Origin: Amycolatopsis aidingensis
GTDB taxonomy: Bacteria > Actinomycetota > Actinomycetes > Mycobacteriales > Pseudonocardiaceae
Assembly (NCBI RefSeq): GCF_018885265.1
Contig: NZ_CP076538.1
Span: 3,818,001-3,882,000, forward strand
Length of the DNA stretch: 64,000 nucleotides
Direction of reading: 5' to 3'
Position 1 is the stretch's first letter; every line of letters begins with the position of its first letter. The position numbers and the translations under genes are program-made. Below the pieces are notes generated by a model that saw only the letters and a program-made list of their open reading frames with translations, had not been told where the DNA came from and did no database searches. Positions 28,195 to 36,831 of the stretch are shown in pieces.

Positions 28195-29178
28195 ATGGAG
28201 CAGCCGCCCGCGGAGGTTGGCGAGCCCGCGCTGCGGCCGGCGTTGCGCCGGTTCGGTATCGACGCCGACGTGGTGCGGTACGCCGCGGTCGGCTTCGGGG
28301 ACCACCACTGGACGGTCACCGGCGCAGGCGGGCAGCGTTGGTTCGCTACCGTCGCCGATCTGGCGCACAAGGACCACGACGGCCGCGGAGCCGCAGCGGC
28401 CCTGGACGGCCTGCGCCGGGCGATGGACACCGCGGCGCGTCTTGGCGAGCGGCTGAGTTTCGTGGTGCCGCCGCTGCCTGCCGAGGACGGCGGCCCGGTA
28501 GTCGCCCTGAACGACCGGTACGCGCTGAGCGTCTTCCCGTTCGTCCAGGGCGAACCCGGGTGGTTCGGTCAGCAGCTGTCACCCGTGGAGCGGGAGCGGG
28601 TGCTCGACCTGCTCGCCGAGCTGCACCGCCAGCCGCCGCCGGGGGATATCCCGGTCGTGGGGCTCGACTCGCCCGGCCGCGCCATGCTCGCGGACGCGGT
28701 GGCTGGCCGGTGCGGGGAGTGGGCTGGCGGCCCGTTCGCCGGTGCGGCGGCTGACCTGCTCGCCCGGCATGCCCCGGCATTGCGGGCCCGGCTGCGGGAG
28801 TTCGACCTGCTCGCCGAGCGAGTGCGGCAAGGTGGTGCGGCGCGGGTGGTCACACACGGCGAGCCGCATCCAGGCAACCTGCTGGCAGCCGCCGGAGGAT
28901 ACCGGCTGATCGACTGGGACACCGTGGCTCTCGCGGTGCCCGAGCGGGATCTTGCCGTCGTCACCACCGACGCCGCGCTGCTGGAGCGGTACGCCCGCGC
29001 CACCGGCAGGGCGCCGGATCCGGATGCCCTCGCGCTCTACTCGCTGCGCTGGTTGCTGACCGACGCGGCCGAGTTCACCGCGTGGTTTCGTGGTCCGCAT
29101 GCCCGTACCTCGGACACCGAACGGGCCTGGCGGTGGTTCACCGAGACGCTGGAACGGCTCGAACGGCCTGCTCGATAG
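28195..29178 (+). CDS. APH-fold phosphotransferase family protein
   Basis: A 327-aa aminoglycoside-phosphotransferase-fold protein. Catalytic loop VTHGEPHPGNLLAA (HGDxHxxN type with E replacing D), then the metal-binding LIDWDTVALAVPERDLA. The N-terminal lobe is divergent. A true aminoglycoside resistance role is unlikely from sequence alone; many such proteins are housekeeping small-molecule kinases. ATG 28195 follows the SCO1664 stop by 13 nt. Its 3' end overlaps the convergent decarboxylase gene by 41 nt. Confidence 0.8.
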   Translation: MEQPPAEVGEPALRPALRRFGIDADVVRYAAVGFGDHHWTVTGAGGQRWFATVADLAHKDHDGRGAAAALDGLRRAMDTAARLGERLSFVVPPLPAEDGGPVVALNDRYALSVFPFVQGEPGWFGQQLSPVERERVLDLLAELHRQPPPGDIPVVGLDSPGRAMLADAVAGRCGEWAGGPFAGAAADLLARHAPALRARLREFDLLAERVRQGGAARVVTHGEPHPGNLLAAAGGYRLIDWDTVALAVPERDLAVVTTDAALLERYARATGRAPDPDALALYSLRWLLTDAAEFTAWFRGPHARTSDTERAWRWFTETLERLERPAR

Positions 29179-30541
29179 CCGCGGCGACCCGTTCGACGTC
29201 GGCCTCGCCGGTGCGCCAGTTGCTGAATGCCGCCCGGAGCGCGGGTGTGCCCTCGTACCTGGTCGGGGTGAGGAACGCCGTGCCGTCCACGGCGATCGCC
29301 TCGGCCAGCGCGTCCACCCGTTCCGGGGTGGGGTCCTCGGCCAGGGTGCAGCACACCACGTTCAGCCGCACCGGGGCGAGCAGCCGCAGTGCGGGCATTT
29401 CCTCGATCCGCCGCCCGAGCTGCCCGGCCAGCGCGATGTCCCGCTCGACGATCTCCTGGTGCCCCTGCCTGCCGTAGGCCGCCAGTGCGAACCAGGCCGG
29501 CAGGGCCCGCAACCGCCGTGAGTTCTCCGGGGTGAGGTGCACGAACGCGGGATCGTCCGTGGGCAGCCCGAGGTAGGCGGCGGCGTTCTGGAAGACCCGT
29601 GCCTGGAGGTCCTGCCTGCGGCTGAACTGCACCGCCGAGTCGTATGGCACGTTGAGCCACTTGTGCAGGTCCACGCACACCGAGTCGGCCTCGGCCAGCC
29701 CGGCCACCAGGTGTGCGTGCGCGGGGGAGAGCGCGGCGAACGCGCCGAAGGCCCCGTCCACGTGCAGCCAGAACGGGTAGCGCTCGCGCAGCGCGCCGAT
29801 CGCCCGCAGGTCGTCGAAATCGACCGTGTTCACGGTGCCCGCGTTGGCGACCACGATCGCGGGCCTGCCGCCCAGCGCGTCCAGTTCCGCCGCGAGCCGG
29901 TCGGGGTCCACGGCCTCCCGGCCGTCCAGGGTCGGTACCGTGCGCAGGCTCCCGCGGCCGAGGCCGAGTATCGCGAGTGCCTTGGACAGGCTGGAATGCG
30001 CGGCTCCGGACAGCACCGGCACCGGCCCGAGGGCCGCCACTCCCTGCTCGGCGACCGAGATCCCGGCGCGTTCACCGATCCACTCCCTGCCGATCGCCAG
30101 GCCGACGAGATTGGACATGGTGGCACCGGTGACGAAGGCACCGCGATGTGCCGGGCCGAGGCGGAGGAGTTCGGTGAGCCAGGACAGGGTCTCCCGTTCC
30201 AGGTCCGTGGCCGAGGACTCGTGCGCGGCCGCCACGTTCTGGTCGTGGGTGGCGGCCAGCCAGTCGCCAGCCACCGCCGCCGGGGTGGCGCCCCCGGTGA
30301 CGAAGCCCAGGTATCGCGGGCCCGCGCTGCCTGAGAAGCCCGGTTCCCAGCGGGCCGCGAACTCGGCGAGCGCCCGCTCGGCTCCGCGGCCGTGCTCGGG
30401 AAGCGGATGCGCCGTGCCCTGCCACGGGGAACCGGCGGCAGGACGGTCGGTCAGCCCGGCGAGAACCCGTCCCGCGTGCTCGCGCACCGTGTCGAGGATC
30501 GCGGGTATGCGGTCGGCATCGGCGGCGAGCACGGGATCCAT
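29138..30541 (-). CDS. PLP-dependent group II decarboxylase family protein
   Basis: A 467-aa fold-type I PLP enzyme of the glutamate/aromatic-amino-acid decarboxylase family. Motifs: GFVTGGATPAAVAGD, VTGATMSNLVGLAIGRE, VANAGTVNTVDFDDL, WLHVDGAFGAF (PLP-pyridine aspartate) and the Schiff-base lysine in DLHKWLNVPYDS. The length matches bacterial tyrosine/tryptophan-decarboxylase-like proteins. The natural amino acid is not predictable. Convergent with and overlapping the phosphotransferase gene. Confidence 0.85.
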   Translation of the reverse strand: MDPVLAADADRIPAILDTVREHAGRVLAGLTDRPAAGSPWQGTAHPLPEHGRGAERALAEFAARWEPGFSGSAGPRYLGFVTGGATPAAVAGDWLAATHDQNVAAAHESSATDLERETLSWLTELLRLGPAHRGAFVTGATMSNLVGLAIGREWIGERAGISVAEQGVAALGPVPVLSGAAHSSLSKALAILGLGRGSLRTVPTLDGREAVDPDRLAAELDALGGRPAIVVANAGTVNTVDFDDLRAIGALRERYPFWLHVDGAFGAFAALSPAHAHLVAGLAEADSVCVDLHKWLNVPYDSAVQFSRRQDLQARVFQNAAAYLGLPTDDPAFVHLTPENSRRLRALPAWFALAAYGRQGHQEIVERDIALAGQLGRRIEEMPALRLLAPVRLNVVCCTLAEDPTPERVDALAEAIAVDGTAFLTPTRYEGTPALRAAFSNWRTGEADVERVAAAIEQAVRAVPASR

Positions 30542-30582
30542 GCCCGCAGACTAGTCGTCAGGCCATCGCGGCCGTTCGCCGG

Positions 30583-30852
30583 TTATGCCGCACGCGCGAG
30601 CCACACCCTGGCCGCGATGGCGGGCACGCCGGGGATCGCGAAGATCAGCAAGAAGATGGGCAATTCCTCACCGAAGGAGTACCCCGCCTCGAAAACCCCG
30701 ACCGCCAGGTTGAACGCCGCTACCGCGAACCACACCAGTACGAAGTCTTCCAGCGCCCGCCGGACGCCGACGGCCCGCGCCAGGTAGCCCACCGCGAAGA
30801 ACAGCACCAGCAGCACGATGCCGGCGATGATGATCACGGTCGTCCGAGACAT
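30583..30852 (-). CDS. Small membrane protein
   Basis: An 89-aa hypothetical protein with three hydrophobic stretches: TTVIIIAGIVLLVLFFAVGYLA, FVLVWFAVAAFNLAVGVF and ELPIFLLIFAIPGVPAIAARV. The ATG at 30852 has GGGGTGAG just upstream; an in-frame ATG at 30867 is less likely. No family recognised. It resembles small integral membrane proteins found singly in actinomycetes. Confidence 0.65.
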   Translation of the reverse strand: MSRTTVIIIAGIVLLVLFFAVGYLARAVGVRRALEDFVLVWFAVAAFNLAVGVFEAGYSFGEELPIFLLIFAIPGVPAIAARVWLARAA

Positions 30853-30966
30853 GCTCACCCCGTCCATCCGGTTCGCGCGAGCGCTCCGCCCGCCACTAGG
30901 ACGATAAGCCGCCTGATGACCTTGCGCAGGTCCGCGGCCGCCGGTTGGCCCGTCCGGGTGGCCGCG

Positions 30967-31245
30967 CCAAACCTCGGCACGTCGCTGCGGGCCGCGTTCA
31001 CCGACGGCTACTCCACTTATGCCGGCGGCAAGGCTCCGCTTGAGCACTTCACCCGCGCCGCGGCCAAGGAGTTCGCCGACCGGGCATCTCGGTCACCACG
31101 GTGGCACCGGGGCCGATGGACACCCCGTTCTTCTACGGCCAGGAGATGCCGCAACCAACTCACGCACATCGAGGACATCGCACCGCTGATCATGTTCCTC
31201 GCCACCGACGGCTGGTGGATCACCGGCCAGACCATCTTCGCCAAC
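30967..31245 (+). pseudogene. SDR oxidoreductase remnant
   Basis: Only the C-terminal half of a short-chain dehydrogenase is left, in shifting frames: TSLRAAFTDGYSTYAGGKA (active-site Tyr-x3-Lys), then APLEHFTRAAAKEFADR, then in another frame VTTVAPGPMDTPFFYGQEM, then back to HIEDIAPLIMFLATDGWWITGQTIFAN. The N-terminal Rossmann motif is absent. It runs without a stop into a lysR remnant, so the normal end of the gene has been deleted. Confidence 0.75.
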
Positions 31246-31248
31246 ATC

Positions 31249-31701
31249 GTGATCGACCTGCACTGGCTGGAGCAGCTCATCGCGGTGGCCGAGGAAGGTA
31301 GCGTCACCAAGGCGGCCGCGGCGAGCCGGACGTGCTCCGGGTCGGGCACTCCCGCGGTGCCGGGCGATGCTGCCGGTACCCGGCGTGGTCCGGACCACGC
31401 TCACCCGGCAGAGGCTGTCCATCGCGGTCGGCGAGCACCACCGGCTGGCGCGCCGGGACAACGTCACGCTGGCGGAGCTGGCCGGAGAGACCATCATCGT
31501 GTGGGGCCATCTCCCGTCATCGGCACCGAGCACATCGCGTTCGTGACGGCCCCGCTCAGTGCCACGGCGGGCGGCGCGGCGCGGGTGCTCGACCTGACCC
31601 CGCCCTTCCATGTGTCGTTGATCGCGTTGTGGCTCGAACACGCCACGTCGAAGCCGCGCGACGCCTTCCTGCGCACGCCGCGGGAAGCCCCGGGCGGCTA
31701 G
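31249..31701 (+). pseudogene. LysR family regulator remnant
   Basis: Pieces of a LysR regulator: the HTH beginning DLHWLEQLIAVAEEGSVTKAAAA at 31252, most of the DNA-binding domain missing, then in a shifted frame VVRTTLTRQRLSIAVGEHHRLARRDNVTLAELAGETIIVWG from the effector domain, then TEHIAFVTAPLSATAGGAARVLDLTPPFHVSLIALWLEHA from the C-terminus. It has been fused to the end of the SDR remnant by deletion. Not functional. Confidence 0.75.
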
Positions 31702-32087
31702 CGTGGGTACGGCGACAACGGCCGGATCAGCACCGGACGCGGCAGGCCCTCGCCGATCCGGCAGTTGGCGTGCGGGCTCTCGATCGTCACCGGCGCACCC
31801 GCGGTGCCGGGGGCGGGCAGGGACAGGATCGCCCGCAAGGTCCAGAGCGCGCCTGCGTGGTACTGGTAGGACACCTTCTCCGGCGCGAGCGGGTTCGAGC
31901 CCCGCCACACCGGCGCGCGGAACGCGCTCGCGTCCTGTTCGGATCGCAGGATCAGCACATCGGCGCAGGTGTCCCAGTGCAGCATCGCCGCGAGGAGCCG
32001 AGGCGCATCCAATGGGCCCCAGCGCAACAGTGTCCACTGCCGCCTGCGCAGTTCGGTCAGCAGGTCGTCAAGGCACAGCGAGAACAC
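31698..32087 (-). CDS. Hypothetical protein, 129 aa
   Basis: A 129-aa protein with a GTG start preceded by GGGAGA. Visible features are SLCLDDLLTELRRRQWTLLRWGPLDAPRLLAAMLHWDTCADVLILRSEQDASAFRAP and a tail AGALWTLRAILSLPAPG. No family recognised. It diverges from the DUF6879/XRE module, a position often taken by small uncharacterised actinomycete proteins linked to such regulators. Confidence 0.55.
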   Translation of the reverse strand: MFSLCLDDLLTELRRRQWTLLRWGPLDAPRLLAAMLHWDTCADVLILRSEQDASAFRAPVWRGSNPLAPEKVSYQYHAGALWTLRAILSLPAPGTAGAPVTIESPHANCRIGEGLPRPVLIRPLSPYPR

Positions 32088-32314
32088 GGTTCTTTTCTCC
32101 CAATCTTTCCGATTCCAGGATGAGAATCGGCGCGCCGCGACGACGGCACGAGCGTTACCCTCGAACCCGCATCAACGGCTCCGAACGAGCCGCGAGAAGC
32201 GGGGCTTTCCCGGTGGTTGCGGGTTTATTCGGGAACGTGCATGGCAATTGACTCGCTACCGCGGGCGCACGTATCGTCACCTGACGTGTCCACTTCACGA
32301 CAGGGGAAATGATC

Positions 32315-32497
32315 ATGAGACTCACCCGGATCGCCAGGGACTGCAAGGGGGACGACTGCCCGGCCGTGTTCAGCACGGAGCGCGGCACTCTGGCTGTCCA
32401 GGGCTACCTCGTCCACCAGCCAACCCCGGAACACGAAGCAATCGTGGAGATCCCGGCGGACCTGCTCAAGGAGGCCGCACGTGCGCTTGGCAGGTGA
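32315..32497 (+). CDS. Small hypothetical protein upstream of DUF6879
   Basis: About 60 aa: TRIARDCKGDDCPAVFSTERGTLAVQGYLV, then EAIVEIPADLLKEAARALGR. ATG 32315 is 8 nt after AGGGGA; ATG 32309 is too close to it. It has a CKGDDCP cysteine pair. Its 3' end overlaps the DUF6879 gene by 17 nt. Small proteins with this composition commonly precede DUF6879 genes next to XRE regulators. Function unknown. Confidence 0.65.
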   Translation: MRLTRIARDCKGDDCPAVFSTERGTLAVQGYLVHQPTPEHEAIVEIPADLLKEAARALGR

Positions 32498-33002
32498 CGA
32501 CTGGAAGAAGTTCTTCGATTCGTTCGAACGGGAGGCGTTCCGACTGGAAACGCGCCCCGTGTACAACGTGGCGAAAGAATGGGACGAGTTTCAGCGTTTT
32601 CTCGCTACCGGGGAGTTCGATGTTTCCGATCATGAGCCCTGGCTCAAGCGGGTTCGCCATTTCCGGGACACCGGCCGGTGGATCGGCAGGGTTCACGTCA
32701 TCACCAGCCCGCTGACCGACTACCTGCGTTTCGAGTTCGCGGCCTATCCGCACAACGTGCGGGCCGGTGAGGAGGTGCATATCCTCGATCTCGCCGATCG
32801 ACCGAATCCCGGCTTGCCGGATCAGGACTTCTGGATGTTCGACGAGTCGAAGATCGTGCGGATGGACTACGCCGAGGACGGTACCCAGCTCGGTCGCGAA
32901 CTGCTGGAAGACGTGGATCCCGCTCCTTACGTGGAGTGGAAACGCATCGCCCTGGAGCATGCCGAACCGTTCCTGGACTACTCCTCCAGACTGGAGGCAT
33001 GA
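32481..33002 (+). CDS. DUF6879 family protein
   Basis: A 173-aa protein with GTG start. It has the DUF6879 pattern: FDSFEREAFRLETRPVYNV, WLKRVRHFRDTGRWIGRVHVITSPLTDYLRFEFAAY, DFWMFDESKIVRMDYAEDG. Function unknown; typical of actinomycete XRE modules. Its stop overlaps the start of the regulator by 4 nt (ATGA). Confidence 0.82.
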   Translation: MRLAGDDWKKFFDSFEREAFRLETRPVYNVAKEWDEFQRFLATGEFDVSDHEPWLKRVRHFRDTGRWIGRVHVITSPLTDYLRFEFAAYPHNVRAGEEVHILDLADRPNPGLPDQDFWMFDESKIVRMDYAEDGTQLGRELLEDVDPAPYVEWKRIALEHAEPFLDYSSRLEA

Positions 33003-33870
33003 GCCTCGATCCCGCCCGCGCTGGAGAGGACCGGATCAACCTCGCCGAGGCACTGCGTGACCTGCGCAGGGTCTCGGGCCTTTCCGGGGAACGGCTGGCC
33101 GGTCGCTGCCAGATGTCGCAGTCCAAGATCAGCCGTATCGAGACCGGCCGGCTGCTGCCCAGCATCCTCGACGTGGAACGGATACTCACCGCGCTCGCGG
33201 TCGATGAGGCGCTGAAGTCGGAGCTGTTGACGCTGGCCCGGGCAGCGAATGCCGAGTATCAGGACATCCGTGCGTCGGTGCGGCGCGGCCTGCACTACCG
33301 CCAGTGGGACCTGGCGGCCCTGGAGGCCGAGTCGACCCACACGCGGCATTTTCTGCCTGCGCTGATCACTGGGTTGCTCCAGGTGCCCGAGTATGTTCGC
33401 GCGGGGTTGAGCAGGACGGGGGACCGGGCACCGGTGGATACCAGCCGGGCCGTCGCGCTCAAGCTGGAGCGGCAGGCCATCCTGCATGACGAGTCGAAGC
33501 GGTTCGAGTTCCTGCGCACCGAGCAGGCCGCGCGATGGCAGTTCTGTGTGCCGTCCATTATGGCGATCCAGCTGGACCGGTTGGTGTCGCTGTCCCGCGG
33601 CTGCCTGCTGTCGCCCTCGGTGTCCTGCCGCTGACCACGCAGGTTCCGGAAGGGCCCATGCATACCTTCGTGACCTATGACGCCAGGTTAGTGACCGCCG
33701 AGCTGTTCAGCGGCCAGCTGGTGTTGCGTGATCCGAAGGATGTCGAGAGTTATCGCGGTCTTTTCGATTTCCTGGCCGCGCACGCGCTGTGGGGCGCGGA
33801 GGCACGGGAGTTCCTGCGGCACCTCGCCGAGGACTTCCGGGGGCACGGCGCCGGGGATACTGGTTCATGA
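32999..33870 (+). CDS. XRE family regulator with DUF5753 domain (frameshifted as read)
   Basis: About 290 aa after repair. N-terminal XRE HTH: NLAEALRDLRRVSGLSGERLAGRCQMSQSKISRIETGRLLPS (about 13-55). DUF5753 starts at ALITGLLQVPEYVRAGL. The frame breaks at 33596-33600, giving a false stop at 33634; the rest (LPAVALGVLPLTTQ, MHTFVTYDARLVTAELFSGQLVLRDPKDVESY) continues in another frame to a TGA at 33870. One extra G in the CCCG run restores SRRLPAVALGV. This class of regulator is linked to differentiation and secondary metabolism. Likely a sequencing indel. Confidence 0.82.
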
Positions 33871-35148
33871 GCCGGGCTGGTCGAGCGCGGCGAGGCGGCG
33901 GCGAAGGTGGGCACGTTCGGGTTCGGTGCCGGCCAGTTCTATGGCCTCGCGGTAGGCCGCGGCGGCCTCGGCGTTGCGGCCGAGCCTGCTCAGCAGGTCC
34001 GCCCTTGCGGTCGGGTAAGGGGAGTAGCCCCGCAGCCGGGGCTCCCCGGACAACTCCTCGAGCAACGCCAGTCCGGCTTCCGGGCCGTCCCGCATGGCCA
34101 CGGCCGCGGCCCGGTTCAACGCGACGACCGGGGAAGGGTCCAGCGCGAGCAGCACGTCGTAGAGCGCGACGACCTGCGGCCAGTCGGTGCTGGCCAGGTC
34201 CGCGGCCTCGTCGTGCAGGGCGGCGATCGCGGCCTGCACCCCGTACGGTCCCGGCGGCCCGCCGGTCAGCGCGACCGGCATCAGGCGCAGCCCCTCCTCG
34301 ATCATCGTGCGGTCCCAGCGTCCCCGATCCTGCTCCTCCAGCAGCACCAGCTCGCCGTCCGGGCCCGTGCGAGCGTGCCGCCGGGCGTGGATCAGCAGCA
34401 TCAGCCCGAGCAGCCCGGTGACCTCCCGCTGCCTTGGCAGCAGCCCGCGCAGGATCCGGGCCAGCCGGATGGCCTCCTCGGCCAGGTCGATTCGTTGCAG
34501 GTCCGGGCCCGAACTGGCCGTGTACCCCTCGGTGAAGATCGAGTACACCGCCTGTAGCACCCCGGGCAACCGCTGCGGTAGTTCTCCGGCGTCCGGCACC
34601 CGGAACGGGATCCGGGCCTGGTGGATCTTCTTCTTCGCCCGCACGATCCGCTTGGCCATGGTCGCGGGCGGGACCAGGAACGCCCGTGCCACCTCGGGGG
34701 TGGCCAGCCCGGCCAGGCAGCGCAGCATCAGGGCTCCGCGGTCCTCGGCGGGCAGCGCCGGATGGGCACAGGTGAAGAACAGCTGCAATCGCTCATCCGG
34801 CAGTTCCCCCGCCACCTCCGCGGCCGGAGCCGGCTCGGCCCGCTCGGCCTCCACCTGCAGCACGGCCAGCCGCGTGGCGAAGGTCTGGTCGCGGCGCAGC
34901 CGGTCCACCGCCTTGCGCCGGGCCGTGGTCATCAGCCACGCCCCCGGCCGGGGCGGTACGCCATCCGCCGGCCAGCGCTCCAGTGCCGCCTCGATCGCCT
35001 CGGAGGTCACCTCCTCGGCCAGATCGAGATCGCCGAAGCGACGGACGAGCGCGGCCAGCAGCCGGCCGTGCTCCTCGCGGAACACCGACTCCACCGAGGT
35101 CACCGGTGGCTCCTCCGGCAGCCCGCCGCCGGCCGTCCGCTCGTCCAT
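33865..35148 (-). CDS. ECF42-type RNA polymerase sigma factor with C-terminal extension (pair 1)
   Basis: A 427-aa sigma factor. Sigma-2 is about residues 20-90 (EEVTSEAIEAALERWPADGVPPRPGAWLMTTARRKAVDRLRRD). Sigma-4 is about 135-195 (LMLRCLAGLATPEVARAFLVPPATMAKRIVRAKKKI). A long helical TPR-like DUF6596 extension follows (EEAIRLARILRGLLPRQREVTGLLGLMLL, GPYGVQAAIAALH, PSPVVALNRAAAVA). This architecture, without an anti-sigma gene and with a YCII/DGPF partner 5 nt upstream, defines ECF42. ATG 35148 follows the partner's stop. Overlaps the XRE gene tail-to-tail by 6 nt. Confidence 0.9.
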   Translation of the reverse strand: MDERTAGGGLPEEPPVTSVESVFREEHGRLLAALVRRFGDLDLAEEVTSEAIEAALERWPADGVPPRPGAWLMTTARRKAVDRLRRDQTFATRLAVLQVEAERAEPAPAAEVAGELPDERLQLFFTCAHPALPAEDRGALMLRCLAGLATPEVARAFLVPPATMAKRIVRAKKKIHQARIPFRVPDAGELPQRLPGVLQAVYSIFTEGYTASSGPDLQRIDLAEEAIRLARILRGLLPRQREVTGLLGLMLLIHARRHARTGPDGELVLLEEQDRGRWDRTMIEEGLRLMPVALTGGPPGPYGVQAAIAALHDEAADLASTDWPQVVALYDVLLALDPSPVVALNRAAAVAMRDGPEAGLALLEELSGEPRLRGYSPYPTARADLLSRLGRNAEAAAAYREAIELAGTEPERAHLRRRLAALDQPGS

Positions 35149-35153
35149 CGCAT

Positions 35154-35504
35154 TCAGCCCTCGAACTCGGCGACCGGCCGCACCACGACCGAGCCGGTGC
35201 CGCGCGCGCCGGGACAGCGGGCGGCCCAGTCCAGCGCGGCGTCCAGGTCCGGCACGTCGATCACGTAGAAGCCACCGAGCACCTCGCGGGTCTCGGCGAA
35301 CGGGCCGTCGGTCACGGTCCGCTTCCCGTTCTCGTCCACCCGGACCGCGGTCGCGGTGACCAGGTCCGCCAGCTGCTCCCCGGAGACCTGGATGCCCGCG
35401 TCCTTGACCTCCTTGTCGTAGGCCAGCCAGTCCTGGACGTCGCAGTCGGCGGCCCCGCCGCTCTCGTCGACCGAACCGGCGTTGATCAGCAGCATGTACT
35501 TCAT
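35154..35504 (-). CDS. YCII/DGPF-family protein, ECF42 partner (pair 1)
   Basis: A 116-aa YCII-related (DGPF) protein: MKYMLLINAG start, the signature TDGPFAETREVLGGFYVIDVPDLDAALDWAARCPG and an alpha/beta ferredoxin-like fold. Such proteins are encoded with ECF42 sigma factors and may be regulators or targets; no biochemistry is established. First gene of the pair. Confidence 0.9.
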   Translation of the reverse strand: MKYMLLINAGSVDESGGAADCDVQDWLAYDKEVKDAGIQVSGEQLADLVTATAVRVDENGKRTVTDGPFAETREVLGGFYVIDVPDLDAALDWAARCPGARGTGSVVVRPVAEFEG

Positions 35505-35713
35505 GTCGGACTCCCTCGTTTCGTGGTGCCATCCTGCACGGCCGGTTGCCGTACAGCATGACTACGAGCGGGACCCGGCCGGATGGACACCTCCGCCGAA
35601 CTTTTTCTGATCGGTGCCACCGCCGCGCCTGAGCAGCATGGTGGGGGTCTGGCTCAGTCACCGGAACCTGCCACGCGACGGCGGCGCACGGTAAGCGGTG
35701 GCAGGCTGAGCCC

Positions 35714-36676
35714 ATGGTGAGAACGTCCTATCGCGACCGGCTGACCTCCCCGCTGCCCGGGCCGCGCGAGCTGGCCCGGATCCTGCGCGAGGGTGGTTTC
35801 CGCGGCTCGACCGCGAACGCGGACCGGATACCGGTGCTGCGCACCGGCCTGCCCGCGCTCGAGCCGGGCCAGGCGAGCTGGACCTGGATCGGGCACTCCA
35901 GCTACCTGGTCCGGCTGGGTGGCGCCACCGTGCTGGCCGACCCGGTGTGGTCGAGGAAGATTCCCGGGGTGCCACCCCGGCTCACCCCTCCCGGCCTGGC
36001 CTGGGCGGATCTGCCGCCGGTGGACGCGGTGGTGATCAGCCACGATCACTACGACCACCTGGACGCGCCCACCATCCGGCGGCTACCCCGGCACACCCCG
36101 GTGCTGGTGGGTGCCGGCCTGGGCCGCTGGTTCCGGCGTCGCGGATTCACCGAGGTCGTCGAGCTGGACTGGTGGGAGTCGGCGGAGGTGGCCGGGCTGC
36201 GGTTCGACTTCGCCCCGGCGCACCACTGGAGCAGGCGTGGTCCGCTGGACACCTGCGCCTCGCTGTGGGGTAGCTGGGTGCTCACCGCGCCGGACGGCAC
36301 CCGCACCTACCACTGCGGCGACTCCGGCTACGGGCACTGGTTCGCGGAGATCGGCGCGCGCTACCCGGGCATCGAGGTCGCCATGATGCCGATCGGTGCC
36401 TACGACCCCCGCTGGTTCATGCGCCCGGTACACATGGAACCCGCCGAAGCCGTGCGCGCGGTGGCGGACCTCGGGGCCCGGCGGCTGGCCTCGATGCACT
36501 GGGGCACCTTCGTGCTCACCAGGGAACCGGTGGACGAGCCGCTGGAGCGACTGCACAAGGCATGGTCGGCGTCCGGACGTCCGGACGCCGACCTGTGGGC
36601 ACTGGCCGTGGGGGAGACCCGGACCTTCCGGCCCGGCAGGTCACCGGGGCGCAGCAGCCCTCCGGCCGGTGCCTGA
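35714..36676 (+). CDS. MBL-fold metallohydrolase (NAPE-PLD-like)
   Basis: A 320-aa metallo-beta-lactamase-fold hydrolase. Metal ligands: HDHYDHLD (HxHxDH, about 111-118), the histidine region FAPAHHWSRRG, YHCGDSGYG and the final histidine in MHWGTFVLTREP. The WTWIGHSSYLVRLGGATVLADPVWS opening is typical of the NAPE-PLD/YtnP-like branch. Phospholipid or acyl-lactone substrates are possible. Divergent from the YCII gene of pair 1. Confidence 0.85.
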   Translation: MVRTSYRDRLTSPLPGPRELARILREGGFRGSTANADRIPVLRTGLPALEPGQASWTWIGHSSYLVRLGGATVLADPVWSRKIPGVPPRLTPPGLAWADLPPVDAVVISHDHYDHLDAPTIRRLPRHTPVLVGAGLGRWFRRRGFTEVVELDWWESAEVAGLRFDFAPAHHWSRRGPLDTCASLWGSWVLTAPDGTRTYHCGDSGYGHWFAEIGARYPGIEVAMMPIGAYDPRWFMRPVHMEPAEAVRAVADLGARRLASMHWGTFVLTREPVDEPLERLHKAWSASGRPDADLWALAVGETRTFRPGRSPGRSSPPAGA

Positions 36677-36684
36677 CCCGGCGC

Positions 36685-36825
36685 GGGCAAACTCGCCTAC
36701 GCGAACGGCCAACTCGGTTACGCAGGTGGCCAACACGGTTACCCGGGCAGCAAACACGATGCGCGGGAACGGCCAACGCATGCGCGTGGGCGGCCAACAC
36801 GCGCGCGTGGGGAGCAAACACGCCG
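36685..36825. repeat. Seven degenerate tandem units, 21-22 bp period
   Basis: Units centred on GGCCAAC(A/T)CG or GCAAACACG recur at about 36686, 36707, 36728, 36750, 36771, 36792 and 36814. The repeat fills the gap between convergent genes. Later units are richer in GCGCG steps. There are no unique spacers, so it is not CRISPR. Probably an actinomycete intergenic repeat, with possible Z-DNA-prone GC alternation. Confidence 0.75.
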
Positions 36826-36831
36826 GGAGGG

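Noticed and set aside
28195..29178. Aminoglycoside resistance gene
   Set aside because: Only the APH fold is supported; it sits with housekeeping DUF3090/SCO1664 genes and the catalytic loop departs from resistance enzymes.
31698..32087. Part of the neighbouring LysR remnant
   Set aside because: Opposite strand, intact frame with its own ribosome site and no LysR similarity.
36685..36825. CRISPR array
   Set aside because: Units of 21-22 bp are contiguous and degenerate, without unique spacers or cas genes.
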